Below are positions 1-9,110 of a DNA stretch of 64,000 nt, one piece after another. Below the pieces are notes generated by a model. That model was not told where the DNA came from, did not search any database, and was given only the letters and a program-made list of their open reading frames with translations. Position 1 is the first letter of the stretch, and every line of letters begins with the position of its first letter. Location of the stretch: positions 40,520-104,519 of the forward strand of contig JAFRGQ010000076.1 in NCBI GenBank assembly GCA_017433725.1, given 5' to 3'. The translations under genes were made by a program, and so were the position numbers. This stretch comes from Lachnospiraceae bacterium. GTDB taxonomy: Bacteria; Bacillota; Clostridia; Lachnospirales; Lachnospiraceae.

Positions 1-702
1 GACGAAGCTCAGCATGATCTCATTGCATCGCCTGAAAAACTTCGTGCGTGATTCATACGTCTCGTCATTGTACATGGCGTGGCGAAGCCGCTCTATCTCT
101 TTCATGATCTTCTCCTTGCCGTTCAGGAAATAGATAGCAAGGATGAAGCTGATGATCAGATTGATGATACTGGATCCCATACTATGAGATGTAGTCATGA
201 TGGTATTGATACTATTCGGAAGGATATCGAGAACACTGTCCAACATTTCCTGACCATAAGTCGTAATACCTGAAATATCTAAATTGTTTTCAGATGCGAT
301 TCGATTCAGATAATTGATAAATCTTTCGGCTGTGCGGACATATATGTTGATATTGCCGACGAACGTCATGACACTGTCGATCAGAGCCGGTACCAGAGCA
401 ATCAAGAGCAGAATGAACAACGCCACGATGAGAAGTGCGGCAACTGCCACGGCGACAGCGTGCCTCTGATTTTCATTTTGAAACCAATCATGCATCGGTT
501 TCTCAATCAGACTGACCAGAGGATCCATCAGATATGCAATAACAACGCCTCCGAGGACAGGGCCTGTGAGCTTATATATTTTGACAAAAACTCCTCCAAT
601 ATTCCCGATATGGCCGAGCAGCAGATACAGAAGGACAGCACTGCATGCTGCAAATGTATACGCAGCCCATCTCTCATTCAGGAGTTCCCGAAATCTTTTC
701 AT
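1..702 (-). CDS. AI-2E family transporter (PerM/UPF0118), 3'-truncated by window edge
   Basis: Reading leftward from an ATG at 702, preceded by a GAGGTGATCC ribosome binding site, there are 234 codons without a stop; the C-terminus lies outside the window. The N-terminus (MKRFRELLNERWAAYTFAAC) is followed by hydrophobic segments near residues 12-32, 44-66 and about 85-110, then a polar periplasmic-type stretch and another hydrophobic segment near residue 185. This is the pattern of the PerM/AI-2E exporter family: two N-terminal helices, an amphipathic region and a C-terminal helical bundle. Members export small molecules or ions, but substrates are rarely known, so the AI-2 name should not be taken literally. 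The gene is divergent from the metal regulator at 974. Family assignment is fairly sure, substrate unknown. Confidence 0.8.
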   Translation of the reverse strand, partial: MKRFRELLNERWAAYTFAACSAVLLYLLLGHIGNIGGVFVKIYKLTGPVLGGVVIAYLMDPLVSLIEKPMHDWFQNENQRHAVAVAVAALLIVALFILLLIALVPALIDSVMTFVGNINIYVRTAERFINYLNRIASENNLDISGITTYGQEMLDSVLDILPNSINTIMTTSHSMGSSIINLIISFILAIYFLNGKEKIMKEIERLRHAMYNDETYESRTKFFRRCNEIMLSFV

Positions 703-878
703 CAAGGATCACCTCATAAGTCAATTCAAGAACAAAAATGCTGATGTATTCGGCCGGATTGACCGTTTACTACTAATAATTATACACAAATAAAAGAAAT
801 TATAAAAGACACTATCTCATTTCATGCGAATCCGTACGGGAAAGTGCATACTGCCGGCCGGCGCCCTCTCATGTTGAC

Positions 879-907
879 TTGAAATCCTTTTTTTTCTATG
901 GTATTCT
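879..907 (+). promoter_or_regulatory. Sigma-A-type promoter for the DtxR-like gene
   Basis: TTGAAA at 879-884 and TATTCT at 902-907 are separated by exactly 17 bp, including a run of eight T. An overlapping alternative is TTGACT (874-879) with TATGGT. The regulator start at 974 lies 67 bp downstream. Seen in sequence; activity is inferred. Confidence 0.55.
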
Positions 908-973
908 AATGATGCGGCTTAGAACCGACAAACACATTGCTTGATTCACAGATCCGGCAGTCAGGAGGAAACG

Positions 974-1348
974 ATGAATTATAATGAGTCTTCCGAGGAT
1001 TATCTCGAGGCGATTCTCATGCTGCGTGAACAGCTCGGCAAAGTAAGATCCATTGATATCGTATATAAACTCGGCTATTCGAAACCCAGCATCAGCATTG
1101 CAATGAAAAAGCTCCGTGAAAAAGGCCTGGTCAATATGGATGCGGATGGTTACATTACATTAACGGATGAAGGTCTCAAAATCGCACGTCACACATATAC
1201 CAGACACAAAGTCCTTACAAGCTTTTTTGAAAATATCGGCGTGAACCCCAGAACAGCTGAGGACGACGCCTGCAAGATCGAGCACGACATAAGCGAAGAG
1301 ACATTCAAGCGGCTTCGCGAGTTCATGTCAGCCAATGACATGAAGTAA
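974..1348 (+). CDS. DtxR/MntR-family metal-dependent transcriptional regulator
   Basis: A 124-residue protein from ATG 974, chosen over an upstream in-frame start because CAGGAGGAAACG lies immediately before it. Residues 1-60 form the winged helix typical of the family (SSEDYLEAILMLRE, then SKPSISIAMKKLREKGL as recognition helix), followed by the wing (GYITLTDEG) and a dimerisation/metal-binding region containing DACKIEHDIS, the counterpart of the family's metal-ligand helix. The short length matches MntR-like members that lack the C-terminal SH3 domain. Such proteins repress metal uptake genes when Mn(II) or Fe(II) is bound. No transporter lies directly downstream, so targets are elsewhere or include the CDF or antiporter genes of this window (inference). 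Confidence 0.88.
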   Translation: MNYNESSEDYLEAILMLREQLGKVRSIDIVYKLGYSKPSISIAMKKLREKGLVNMDADGYITLTDEGLKIARHTYTRHKVLTSFFENIGVNPRTAEDDACKIEHDISEETFKRLREFMSANDMK

Positions 1349-1366
1349 AATAAAAGTATACATAGC

Positions 1367-1420
1367 AAAATGCAGCCCTGCCTGAGGTATTCTCCATCCT
1401 CTAAGGTAAGGCTGCATTTT
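1367..1420. terminator. Bidirectional Rho-independent terminator
   Basis: AAAATGCAGCC (1367-1377) pairs with GGCTGCATTTT (1410-1420), with extra pairing inside (CCTGAGG opposite CCTCTAAGG). T-rich flanks on both sides suit the convergent regulator and Nudix genes. Confidence 0.8.
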
Positions 1421-1421
1421 T

Positions 1422-1919
1422 TCATTTTAATATAGCGCTGAAATCGTACTCTTTCCCGTCAAGCTTTGCCGTCAAAAGGCCTCCCCGGCCGTCGTAAACC
1501 AGCTTAAGTGAAAAGAACGGACGATTTTCATCTATCAGTTTGAAAAAAATCCTGTCACCGGGCCAGATGTTGAGGTTTTGAATCTCACTCTTCTTCACCC
1601 ACAGAAGTTCTCCCTCATCACAGGCATGCATCTCTCCGCTGAAGTCGTCGGACGTGAACAGATGCATGTATTCGACCACACCGTCTCCGGACACGAACGT
1701 CACGATTCCCCGAAAATTCCACGAATTCAGCGTAAATCCCGTTTCCTCCCGCACTTCACGAATCACACATTCTTCGGGGGTCTCCTCCGCTTCGAAGTGG
1801 CCTCCTACTCCGATCCATTTTTCTTTATTGATGTCTTTCTTTTTTTTGACCCGATGGAGCATCAGGTATTTTCCGTCTTGTTCGAGGTAGCACAAAGTGC
1901 TGAGTTCTGTTTTGGACAT
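1422..1919 (-). CDS. Nudix hydrolase, MutT/8-oxo-dGTP diphosphatase-like
   Basis: A 165-residue protein. The ATG at 1919 (MSKTELSTLCYLEQDGKYLM) is preferred over the in-frame start at 1946 because AGAAAGG stands just upstream and homologous proteins begin there. The Nudix box is intact around residues 38-60: GGHFEAEE, then REVREETGF, giving the GX5EX7REUXEEXGU pattern with all metal-binding glutamates. The protein hydrolyses a nucleoside diphosphate linked to another moiety; 8-oxo-(d)GTP is a common substrate for members of this shape, but the sequence does not fix it. It is convergent with the DtxR-like gene and lies downstream of the antiporter operon with a 93-bp gap. Confidence 0.9.
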   Translation of the reverse strand: MSKTELSTLCYLEQDGKYLMLHRVKKKKDINKEKWIGVGGHFEAEETPEECVIREVREETGFTLNSWNFRGIVTFVSGDGVVEYMHLFTSDDFSGEMHACDEGELLWVKKSEIQNLNIWPGDRIFFKLIDENRPFFSLKLVYDGRGGLLTAKLDGKEYDFSAILK

Positions 1920-2012
1920 AATGGACCTTTCTATCGCATTCTGCATCAGAGATATGTTTCATTTTCTGCACATTTATCACAGACTTACGTCGCGGGAATA
2001 CTGCACCGGAGA

Positions 2013-4115
2013 TTAAAAGAAGAGAATAAATGCAAGCACGCCGAGAATCAGGAGCACGCCGACACAGGTCATGCCGAGTGCAAAAGAGAAACCGGCGAAA
2101 ATCGTAGAGACCGCCTCGTTCGTATCACGAAGGAAAATCTCCATACGGGTCGGGTTCATGTCACGACGGGCACGCACAGGCATCTCCCGGACGATACTCT
2201 TTCGCAGAAGGAGAATGAGCGCATCGGTACTGTCGCAGAGAATTCGGCCAATCAGTGATCCGAGGAAAACGATACAACGACAAACCGGCGTGAGAATAAG
2301 ATTCTCGCCGAACACCCTCGCCACCGCGCCGCCGATATCCGGCAGCCACTTCGTAAGCAGCGGGCGGTAGAGCATATCCTCAAGATCGAGCCCGGAAGGC
2401 CAGAGATTGATATAGGAACCGCCGCGCATAAGCACACGCCTCACGACAAAGATGTACAGAAGCGCTCCGATTCCGAGCGAAATGAAGCCGCCTTTCAGGT
2501 TCTCGAAAGTAAATGCCGCAAACTCCAAAATCTCCTCCCTTCCGTTCATCAGAGCAGCGATACGCGTCATGACGAACGGCTGGCCGAGAATCACCATGAA
2601 CAGTGAAGATCCGAAGACCGCGACGGTCGACGCGCGATTCATGCAGGCCGGATTCTCGTCATAAACAGCCTGGACCGCCTCGTCCCGATTCCTCTCAAGG
2701 AACACGCAGATGAAAAGCTTCAGCATATATGCAAAGGTAAATCCGCCCGAGATCAGGAACACCCACTCGCCGATCCGGAAAAAGGCATGCAAGCCTCCCA
2801 TTCCGGCTATAGACTCCGTGACCTCTATGCCATGAACAATCCCCTCGTGCAGCATTGTCTTTGAAATATATCCGTTAAAAAGCGGAACGCCGCTGATACC
2901 GAGCCCGCCGAGCGCAAAAGCGATCTTCAGGAATACCTTATTGCGCCCCCAACCTCTTATATCATCCAGATTCAGCTTATGCAGATTCATGACAACAACG
3001 CCTGCAGCCATAAAGAGCACCAGCTTCAGCAGAGAATGATTCACCATATGCAGCATGGCTCCGGAAAGTGCCAGCGTGACGCCCTCCTCCCCGTGCGCCT
3101 CGCCCAATGCATTTGTAAATGTCGCCATGCCGATACCGGTCAGGATGAATCCGATCTGTGACATGGATGAGCAGGCCAGCGTTCTCTTCAGATTCACGGA
3201 GAACAGAGCAAGGAGTGCTCCGAGGAACATCGTAACGAGTCCGAGTGTGAAAATCAGCAGCCCGAACGCACGGCTCCCGAACAGAGCCTGCGTCGCCGTC
3301 ATAATGATGCCATACACACCGACCTTGGTCAGTATTCCGGATAAAAGAGCCGATCCCGGCGAAGGTGCGACCGGATGTGCTTTCGGCAGCCATACATGAA
3401 CGGGGAACATTCCGGCCTTACAGCCGAACCCGAACAAAATACAGACCGCACCGGCGAAGATCCTGCGTCCGGACGAGGAATCCTGTGAGGCGGACGAGAC
3501 TGCCGCGGCGAGATCACGGAACGCGAGTGTCCCGCAGGTCTCTCTCACAAGGAGCAGGCCCATGAACAGGACAAGCCCGCCGATGACCGCGATAAAGAGG
3601 TAGGTGTACGCTGCCCGGATCGCGCCGGCGGTCTCCTCGTGGATGACCCACGTGAAGGAAGTCAGAGAAAGAATTTCAAAAAATACAAAACTCGTCATGA
3701 GATCCGCTGAGAGCATGACGCCCTGAGTCGCGCCCAGTGTCATGATAACGAACATCCAGTATCGATCAAGTCCCTCTCTCTCGTGGGCAAAATACTCTTT
3801 GGAGAACAGCGTCGTCCCGGCCCACATAATGGCTGTGACGAGACTGTAGACTGCCCGGAATCCATCGGCCGTAAAGCTGAGCCCGTAGACAAAAACTCCG
3901 GGAATGTCCAGTCCGGGTAATCCCGAAGCAGAAGCGGCGTCTTCCGCATTCGAAAGAATCGAAGCGACGGAGACCGCTTGAAAGACGGCTAATGCCAGCA
4001 TCAGGAACGTGAACACGATCACCGCGTCATCGCGAAGCTTTTCATTCCTTCTCCCGAGGATGTAAACGAAGGGAGATACGAATATCGGCAGGAACACAAG
4101 TAGTGAGATTACCAT
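2013..4115 (-). CDS. NuoL/HyfB-like proton-translocating antiporter subunit of the Mrp/Mbh-type complex (last gene)
   Basis: A 700-residue polytopic membrane protein, longest of four antiporter-like subunits in this operon. The core carries the charged-residue motifs of the NuoL/M/N family: VFFEILSLTSF with the TM5 glutamate (residues ~148-158), GFGCKAGMFPVHVWLPKAH with the TM7 lysine (~230-250), and the SSMSQIGFILTG helix. About 200 residues follow the core, including further hydrophobic segments (near 540 and 680) and a charged loop. Start ATG 4115 follows GGGGGTGAT and almost abuts the stop of the upstream gene. The protein should carry one H+ or Na+ half-channel pair in the membrane complex. 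It could also be described as MrpA-like, but the MrpA C-terminal MbhD/E parts are separate genes here. Confidence 0.85.
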   Translation of the reverse strand: MVISLLVFLPIFVSPFVYILGRRNEKLRDDAVIVFTFLMLALAVFQAVSVASILSNAEDAASASGLPGLDIPGVFVYGLSFTADGFRAVYSLVTAIMWAGTTLFSKEYFAHEREGLDRYWMFVIMTLGATQGVMLSADLMTSFVFFEILSLTSFTWVIHEETAGAIRAAYTYLFIAVIGGLVLFMGLLLVRETCGTLAFRDLAAAVSSASQDSSSGRRIFAGAVCILFGFGCKAGMFPVHVWLPKAHPVAPSPGSALLSGILTKVGVYGIIMTATQALFGSRAFGLLIFTLGLVTMFLGALLALFSVNLKRTLACSSMSQIGFILTGIGMATFTNALGEAHGEEGVTLALSGAMLHMVNHSLLKLVLFMAAGVVVMNLHKLNLDDIRGWGRNKVFLKIAFALGGLGISGVPLFNGYISKTMLHEGIVHGIEVTESIAGMGGLHAFFRIGEWVFLISGGFTFAYMLKLFICVFLERNRDEAVQAVYDENPACMNRASTVAVFGSSLFMVILGQPFVMTRIAALMNGREEILEFAAFTFENLKGGFISLGIGALLYIFVVRRVLMRGGSYINLWPSGLDLEDMLYRPLLTKWLPDIGGAVARVFGENLILTPVCRCIVFLGSLIGRILCDSTDALILLLRKSIVREMPVRARRDMNPTRMEIFLRDTNEAVSTIFAGFSFALGMTCVGVLLILGVLAFILFF

Positions 4116-4116
4116 A

Positions 4117-5583
4117 TCACATCACCCCCGTTGCTATATTTTCAAGAAATGCCAGGACCGGTCCCGAGAACAGTCCGAACAGAACATTCAAAGCTGCGAA
4201 GAACCCGATCGGAACGAGCATACGCCAGCCCGCTTCTCTCCGTCCCTTAAGATATGCATAGTTATCCGTCCCCTGCATGGGGAAGAATGCACGAATACTG
4301 ATGTTAATCGTGTACATCGCGCACAGGAACGCCGAAAGAATAAGACAGACAGTACCGGCGATTGAGACCGGCGTCATAGCGCTTATACCTGCCCAGATAA
4401 GCCGCCATTTGGAGATAAATCCGCAGAACAGCGGAATACCTGTCAGAGACAGCGCCCCCATCGTATAGAATGCAAATGTCCATGGCATCCGTCTTCCGGC
4501 ACCGTTCACTTCATAAATATATTCGTTTCCGGTCACATGCATAAATGCACCTGCGCAGAGGAACAGAGACATCTTGATCACACTGTGGAACAGCATGTGG
4601 GCAAGTCCTCCGGTCAATCCCTGCGGCGTCATCAGCATGATGCCATAGAGCATATAGGACAGGTTACTGACTGTCGAGTAGGCCAGTCTCCGCTTAAAGT
4701 GCCTCTCCTTGAGTGCCATAACCGCTGCAAAAACGAGCGTGAACTCGGATGCGATCACACATATATTCTGCGTCGCGGTACCGAGCAGGACTTCCGGTCC
4801 GTATACATACCATGCGAGCCGCATCACCGCAAATACGCCGGAGTTGACGACCGCGACCGCATGCAGAAGCGCTGTGACAGGCGTCGGTGCGACCGAAGCC
4901 TGCGGAAGCCAGTTGTAAAGAGGAAAAATCGCAGCCTTTGTTCCGAATCCGAAGAAGCCGAACAGGAAAATGATTCGCATCAGCTCATCTGAGAAAAGCC
5001 CGGAAAGGCTCCCGCCGTAATCGAAGTCTCCGCCTCCGCCCATGGTTCCCATGACAACGGCAACAAATGCGAGCGAAGCCCCTCCGATACAATACGCGAC
5101 ATATCTTCTCGCCGCGAACAGACTCGCGTGATTCTGATAGTGAGCTACCAGCGGCAATGTGACCAGAGTCAGCATCTCAAAAAAGACATACATCGTCACA
5201 AGATCCGCAGAAAAAGCGATTGCGAGTGTGACGCCGTAGGTCATCACGTAGAATGCGAAAAATGCATTCTTTCTGACCGAATGTTCCATATAGTCAAATG
5301 CATACAATAGCACCAGCGGCCACATGACCGAGACCATACCTGCAAACAGCATCGCCGGTCCGTCCACCTTGAAATTTATGGCAAATCCTTCTATGAAACT
5401 GTATACCGTGACCGGAGTCCTTGAGCCATAGGCAAGGACCGCCCATACTGTCACAGAAGTGACACAGGCCACGATCTCACAATATACATTTCTTATATGG
5501 TCGTCCTGAATCGGCCTCAAAAGAAGCAGGCTGCCTCCTAAGAAGGGAATCAGGAGCGGCACAATAATCAGGTACTGATTCAC
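4117..5583 (-). CDS. NuoM/MrpD-like antiporter subunit
   Basis: A 488-residue membrane protein with a GTG start at 5583 preceded by AGGAGCATTAAC. Family motifs are present: YVFFEMLTLVTLPLVAHYQ with the TM5 glutamate (~residue 135), GFGTKAAIFPLYNWLPQA with the TM7 lysine (~220) and RRLAYSTVSNLSYML. It lies 38 bp after the upstream homologue and is followed by the 700-residue subunit with almost no gap, so translation is probably coupled. Predicted role: one cation/proton-translocating module of the Mrp-type complex in the cytoplasmic membrane. Within the NuoM/N/MrpD superfamily the exact orthology cannot be decided by eye. Confidence 0.85.
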   Translation of the reverse strand: MNQYLIIVPLLIPFLGGSLLLLRPIQDDHIRNVYCEIVACVTSVTVWAVLAYGSRTPVTVYSFIEGFAINFKVDGPAMLFAGMVSVMWPLVLLYAFDYMEHSVRKNAFFAFYVMTYGVTLAIAFSADLVTMYVFFEMLTLVTLPLVAHYQNHASLFAARRYVAYCIGGASLAFVAVVMGTMGGGGDFDYGGSLSGLFSDELMRIIFLFGFFGFGTKAAIFPLYNWLPQASVAPTPVTALLHAVAVVNSGVFAVMRLAWYVYGPEVLLGTATQNICVIASEFTLVFAAVMALKERHFKRRLAYSTVSNLSYMLYGIMLMTPQGLTGGLAHMLFHSVIKMSLFLCAGAFMHVTGNEYIYEVNGAGRRMPWTFAFYTMGALSLTGIPLFCGFISKWRLIWAGISAMTPVSIAGTVCLILSAFLCAMYTINISIRAFFPMQGTDNYAYLKGRREAGWRMLVPIGFFAALNVLFGLFSGPVLAFLENIATGVM

Positions 5584-5621
5584 GTTAATGCTCCTAATCT
5601 ATACAGGATTTTCTGATTCGT

Positions 5622-7115
5622 TCAGAAGAATTTAATCATGATATCCGCGATCTGTGAGCCGAAGACGCCGACGCACACAGCTGCTGCGGAGAGTATAAGC
5701 ATCGGGACATACATGAGAGCGGACTCGGTGACAGCGGGAACTTTAGAAGTCTTTCCCTGCTTTTCGACAGCTTTCGCTTTACCCGTATGACCTTCTTCTT
5801 CCTCATGACCCGGGAAGAATGCATCTATAGCGACCGGAAGCAGGTATCCTGCAGTCAGCAGAGCGGAAACCAGCAGAATGACCGGCGGAAGAATCGAATA
5901 GATCCCCATGCCGTCTCCAACTGCGGCGAGAGCAATGTACCATTTGCTCACAAATCCTCCCATAGGCGGAATTCCCACCAGAGAGAGGGATGCAATCAGG
6001 AAACACCACATGGTGATCGGAAGCTGTTTGCCGATCCCTCGAAGTTCCGTAACGTTCCTCTTACCGAGCTTATAGATGAAAACACCTGCGGCAAGGAAGA
6101 GACAGCCTTTGGAAGTCGCGTGGGCTGCCACATGCAGGAGACTTCCGACCGCTCCCTCCGGCGTGAGAAGTGCAAGGCCGAGGTTTATGTAGGAGATCTG
6201 ACTGATTGTGGAATAGGCAAGACGTTTCTTCGTGACCTTTTCTTTATAAGCCATCATTGAGCCCATAAAGATCGTCAGCATACACAACGTCATCCATGCA
6301 TACTGCACCCATGTACCGCGGAGGAAATCCGCTCCTACTGAAAAATAAACAAGGCGAATGATCGCTATGATACCTGCCTTGGCAATGATTCCGGACAGAA
6401 GTGCGGAAGCAGGTGCCGGTGCGATCGGGTGAGCGGTCGGCAGCCATCCGTGCATCGGATACAGACCGGCCTTCGTACCGAATCCCACGATCCCGATAAA
6501 TACCATGGCAAGAAGGAGCTTCTCATTTCCCGCTATTCGTGCCATATCGAGCGAGCCTCCCTGAACGAAAACGCCAGGATCTGCAGAACAATAGGTCACG
6601 AAGAATACGGCAAGAAGACCCAGCAGGGCTCCTCCGATCGAATAAAACAGATATTTGAGTGCCGCGGATACCGCAGCCTTGGTCATCTCGTGCAGGACCA
6701 GCGGCATGGAAGTGAGCGTCGCCATCTCAAAGCATAGGTACAATGTGACCAGATTTCCTGCAAGGCACACAGCCAACATGGCTCCGAAACAGACAAAATA
6801 AAATGCGAAGAACACATTCTCCCGCTCTTCCATCTTCATATATTCAAATGCGTAAAAGCATGTGACCGTATAGAGCAGCATGACGAAAATCATAAAGAAC
6901 CTGCCGATCCCGTCCGTTGTAAAATACGCACTGATCGTGTCCGTGAACGCGAACAGACGGACACTTCCTCCGTTCAGGATCGTGACTGCTCCCAGAATAT
7001 CCGTTATGAACAGGGCTGCGATATAGAAAATATGTCTCTTTCTGTTTTCCATCTCCGGGATAGAGATGATGATTCCCGAAATGATCGGGAATAAAATTGT
7101 CAGTAAAAGAATCAT
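5622..7115 (-). CDS. MrpD/NuoM-like antiporter subunit (second D-type copy)
   Basis: A 497-residue membrane protein starting at ATG 7115 after CAAGGAGTAACCT. It has the TM5 glutamate motif (YLCFEMATLTSMPLVLHEM, ~residue 132), the TM7 lysine motif (GFGTKAGLYPMHGWLP, ~220), the PAPASALLSG loop and KRLAYSTISQISYINLG. A lysine- and glutamate-rich hydrophilic loop (HEEEEGHTGKAKAVEKQGK) sits just before the last hydrophobic segment. It is 39% to 45%-like in motif layout to its operon neighbours only by visual comparison, so relationships are not quantified. Role: cation/proton channel module of the antiporter complex. Confidence 0.85.
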   Translation of the reverse strand: MILLLTILFPIISGIIISIPEMENRKRHIFYIAALFITDILGAVTILNGGSVRLFAFTDTISAYFTTDGIGRFFMIFVMLLYTVTCFYAFEYMKMEERENVFFAFYFVCFGAMLAVCLAGNLVTLYLCFEMATLTSMPLVLHEMTKAAVSAALKYLFYSIGGALLGLLAVFFVTYCSADPGVFVQGGSLDMARIAGNEKLLLAMVFIGIVGFGTKAGLYPMHGWLPTAHPIAPAPASALLSGIIAKAGIIAIIRLVYFSVGADFLRGTWVQYAWMTLCMLTIFMGSMMAYKEKVTKKRLAYSTISQISYINLGLALLTPEGAVGSLLHVAAHATSKGCLFLAAGVFIYKLGKRNVTELRGIGKQLPITMWCFLIASLSLVGIPPMGGFVSKWYIALAAVGDGMGIYSILPPVILLVSALLTAGYLLPVAIDAFFPGHEEEEGHTGKAKAVEKQGKTSKVPAVTESALMYVPMLILSAAAVCVGVFGSQIADIMIKFF

Positions 7116-7134
7116 AGGTTACTCCTTGTTTTCT

Positions 7135-8709
7135 TTACGGGAACATCTCCAGTCCCTTCTGAATCAGATCGACCGTATACCACGAGAACAGGCCAAGGAA
7201 CAGGTTCATGCCGATGAGAATGGCCGCCGGAATCCTGAACTCCATCTTAGAGAGCGTTGTTTCTTCCTCTTCTTCGTCATCCTCCATGTCATATGCAACG
7301 CCCCGTATACCCTTTTCCTCCTCATAGAGCTTATGGGCGGAAATATCCGCACCCCCTCGTCCTTCCGTGTAGATTCGGATGACCGTGCGCAGGAAGTACA
7401 GCGCATTCAGGACAGAACTGATTGCCAGGGCTGACATCGTAAAAAAGAGTATCTTCATGTTATCAGCCTGCGCAGCGGACAGAGCGAACATAAGCTTTGA
7501 GGAAAATCCGGCAAAAATCGGAATACCTACCATCGACAGCGAGCACAAAAGGAAAACAATACCCGCGTCCTTGGCGCGATGCGCGCTGCCCTGTAGGTTC
7601 TTGAACAGAAGGCTGTCACCGGACACTTCCGCAAGGCGCGGTGTTGTAAGAAACAGCAGGGATTTCGTGACCGCATGGACAAGGATATGGAACATAGCCG
7701 CCGTGTACCCCATCATTCCTCCGATGCCGATTCCCATATAAATATAACCGATCTGAGCTGCCGATGAATAGGCGACCATGCGATTGACACTGCTCTTTCG
7801 TATCGCAGAGATCGAGCCGAAAATCATTCCAAGGATGCCGAGAATGAACAAAATCTTGCGGATCGGAAGGCGTTCAAATACCTCGATTCCGATACATCGA
7901 TAGTAGATCTTGAACAGAAGAAATATATACGCCTTCGAAACAATCGATGAAAGAATCGAGGCCGATGTCGGCGTTGACCATCCGTATGTATCCGGCATCC
8001 AGAAATGGAACGGAAACAGACCGCTCTTTATGGAGAGACCTATGGTCAGAATACCCAGTGACATTGTGACCGGCTCCATAGCGGCGGAAGTGCCCGCCAT
8101 TGTCGCAATATTTTCCTGCATCGGGACCATAAGCAGATGTCCCGTAATGTCATAAAGCAAAACCACGCCGAGAAGGAACAATCCGGATCCGAGCAGATTC
8201 AGAATCATATACCGAACCGCCGCAAGCGTTGTCCGGCCTATTTCGCGAACGATCATAAGTCCGCAGGACGTCAGCGTCATGATTTCAAGAAATACATATC
8301 CGGTGAAGATATCATTTGTCCAGATCATTGCCATCAGAGCTGCAGTCAGCAGATTGATCAGCGTAAAATACAGATTGACTTTTGTCTCGTCGACATCCAC
8401 CACCAGAAATTTCCATCCGCCCAACACGCTGCAGAATATGATGATCAGAAAACTGAGAGCAAGGGTGGCTTCCAGAACGCCCGCGCGGATCTCGTTGCCC
8501 CACGGCGCCGGGAATTCACCCATCGTGTAAGTGAAGGAATCTCCCGTCCGGTAAGTGTACCAGAGCACGAAGAATACCAGCACTATGAGGAAACACTCAT
8601 AAATCAAAGTGTAGTATTTTGCTGTTTTACCCTTCAGCATTGTACACAAAACGCCTGAGAACAGGCTCAGCACAATGGTAAAGAGCGGAAAGTTTCTTAT
8701 CATATTCAC
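7135..8709 (-). CDS. mrpD: MrpD-like antiporter subunit (first D-type copy)
   Basis: About 524 residues if the GTG at 8709 is used: GGAGG of the upstream gene's last codons lies nine bases before it; the alternative is ATG 8703. An upstream ORF extension to 8754 overlaps mrpC and lacks support. Motifs: FLEIMTLTSCGLMIVRE with the TM5 glutamate, GLSIKSGLFPFHFWMPDTYGW with the TM7 lysine, and NRMVAYSSAAQIGYIYMG. The WMPDTYGWSTPTSASILSS loop is closer to MrpD/MbhH than the other three copies, hence the symbol. An acidic loop (MEDDEEEEETT) precedes the last hydrophobic stretch. Immediately follows mrpC, as in canonical Mrp operons. Confidence 0.85.
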   Translation of the reverse strand: MNMIRNFPLFTIVLSLFSGVLCTMLKGKTAKYYTLIYECFLIVLVFFVLWYTYRTGDSFTYTMGEFPAPWGNEIRAGVLEATLALSFLIIIFCSVLGGWKFLVVDVDETKVNLYFTLINLLTAALMAMIWTNDIFTGYVFLEIMTLTSCGLMIVREIGRTTLAAVRYMILNLLGSGLFLLGVVLLYDITGHLLMVPMQENIATMAGTSAAMEPVTMSLGILTIGLSIKSGLFPFHFWMPDTYGWSTPTSASILSSIVSKAYIFLLFKIYYRCIGIEVFERLPIRKILFILGILGMIFGSISAIRKSSVNRMVAYSSAAQIGYIYMGIGIGGMMGYTAAMFHILVHAVTKSLLFLTTPRLAEVSGDSLLFKNLQGSAHRAKDAGIVFLLCSLSMVGIPIFAGFSSKLMFALSAAQADNMKILFFTMSALAISSVLNALYFLRTVIRIYTEGRGGADISAHKLYEEEKGIRGVAYDMEDDEEEEETTLSKMEFRIPAAILIGMNLFLGLFSWYTVDLIQKGLEMFP

Positions 8710-8710
8710 G

Positions 8711-9091
8711 TCATCTGTCCTCCGTCTGATGTTTCGACAGAATATAGACATCATCGAGATTCAGGGTGTGATACCGCCTGTATAAGCGGATCGTCAGGGA
8801 GAGCATGACAGCTGTGACCGAGACGGATACCACGATACCGGTCAGAACAAGACCTGCAGGCACCGGGTTGATATATGCTTCCACATTTGTAACGCCGTTC
8901 GTAATAATGGGCGCTTTTCTACCGGAGATATAACCCATGGACGCGAGGAACAAAAATGTACCTGTATCCATAATGTTCATTCCGATAAGTTTCTTAATGA
9001 GGTTGCGATGGAAAAGCAGCATAGTAAGGCCAATACCAAACAGAATGATTGCCGCCGCTTCCTCGTAATTAACCAATAGAGTTTCCAGCAT
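8711..9091 (-). CDS. mrpC: MrpC/MnhC subunit (NuoK-like)
   Basis: A 126-residue protein with three hydrophobic segments, typical for MrpC, the NuoK homologue. The conserved helices are visible as FGIGLTMLLFHRNLIKKLIGMNIM and DPxxxALVLTGIVVSVSVTA-type sequence (here NPVPAGLVLTGIVVS), followed by SLTIRLYRRY. The ATG at 9091 follows AAGGAAAAAAAG. It lies between mrpB and mrpD, the canonical order. NuoK-like subunits supply conserved glutamates of the proton path; the MrpC type is required for assembly and antiport. Confidence 0.9.
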   Translation of the reverse strand: MLETLLVNYEEAAAIILFGIGLTMLLFHRNLIKKLIGMNIMDTGTFLFLASMGYISGRKAPIITNGVTNVEAYINPVPAGLVLTGIVVSVSVTAVMLSLTIRLYRRYHTLNLDDVYILSKHQTEDR

Positions 9092-9110
9092 CTTTTTTTC
9101 CTTCTATCTT

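Noticed and set aside
1578-2258. 226-codon plus-strand frame over the Nudix and antiporter genes
   Set aside because: Shadow of two well-supported minus-strand genes; composition unlike protein.
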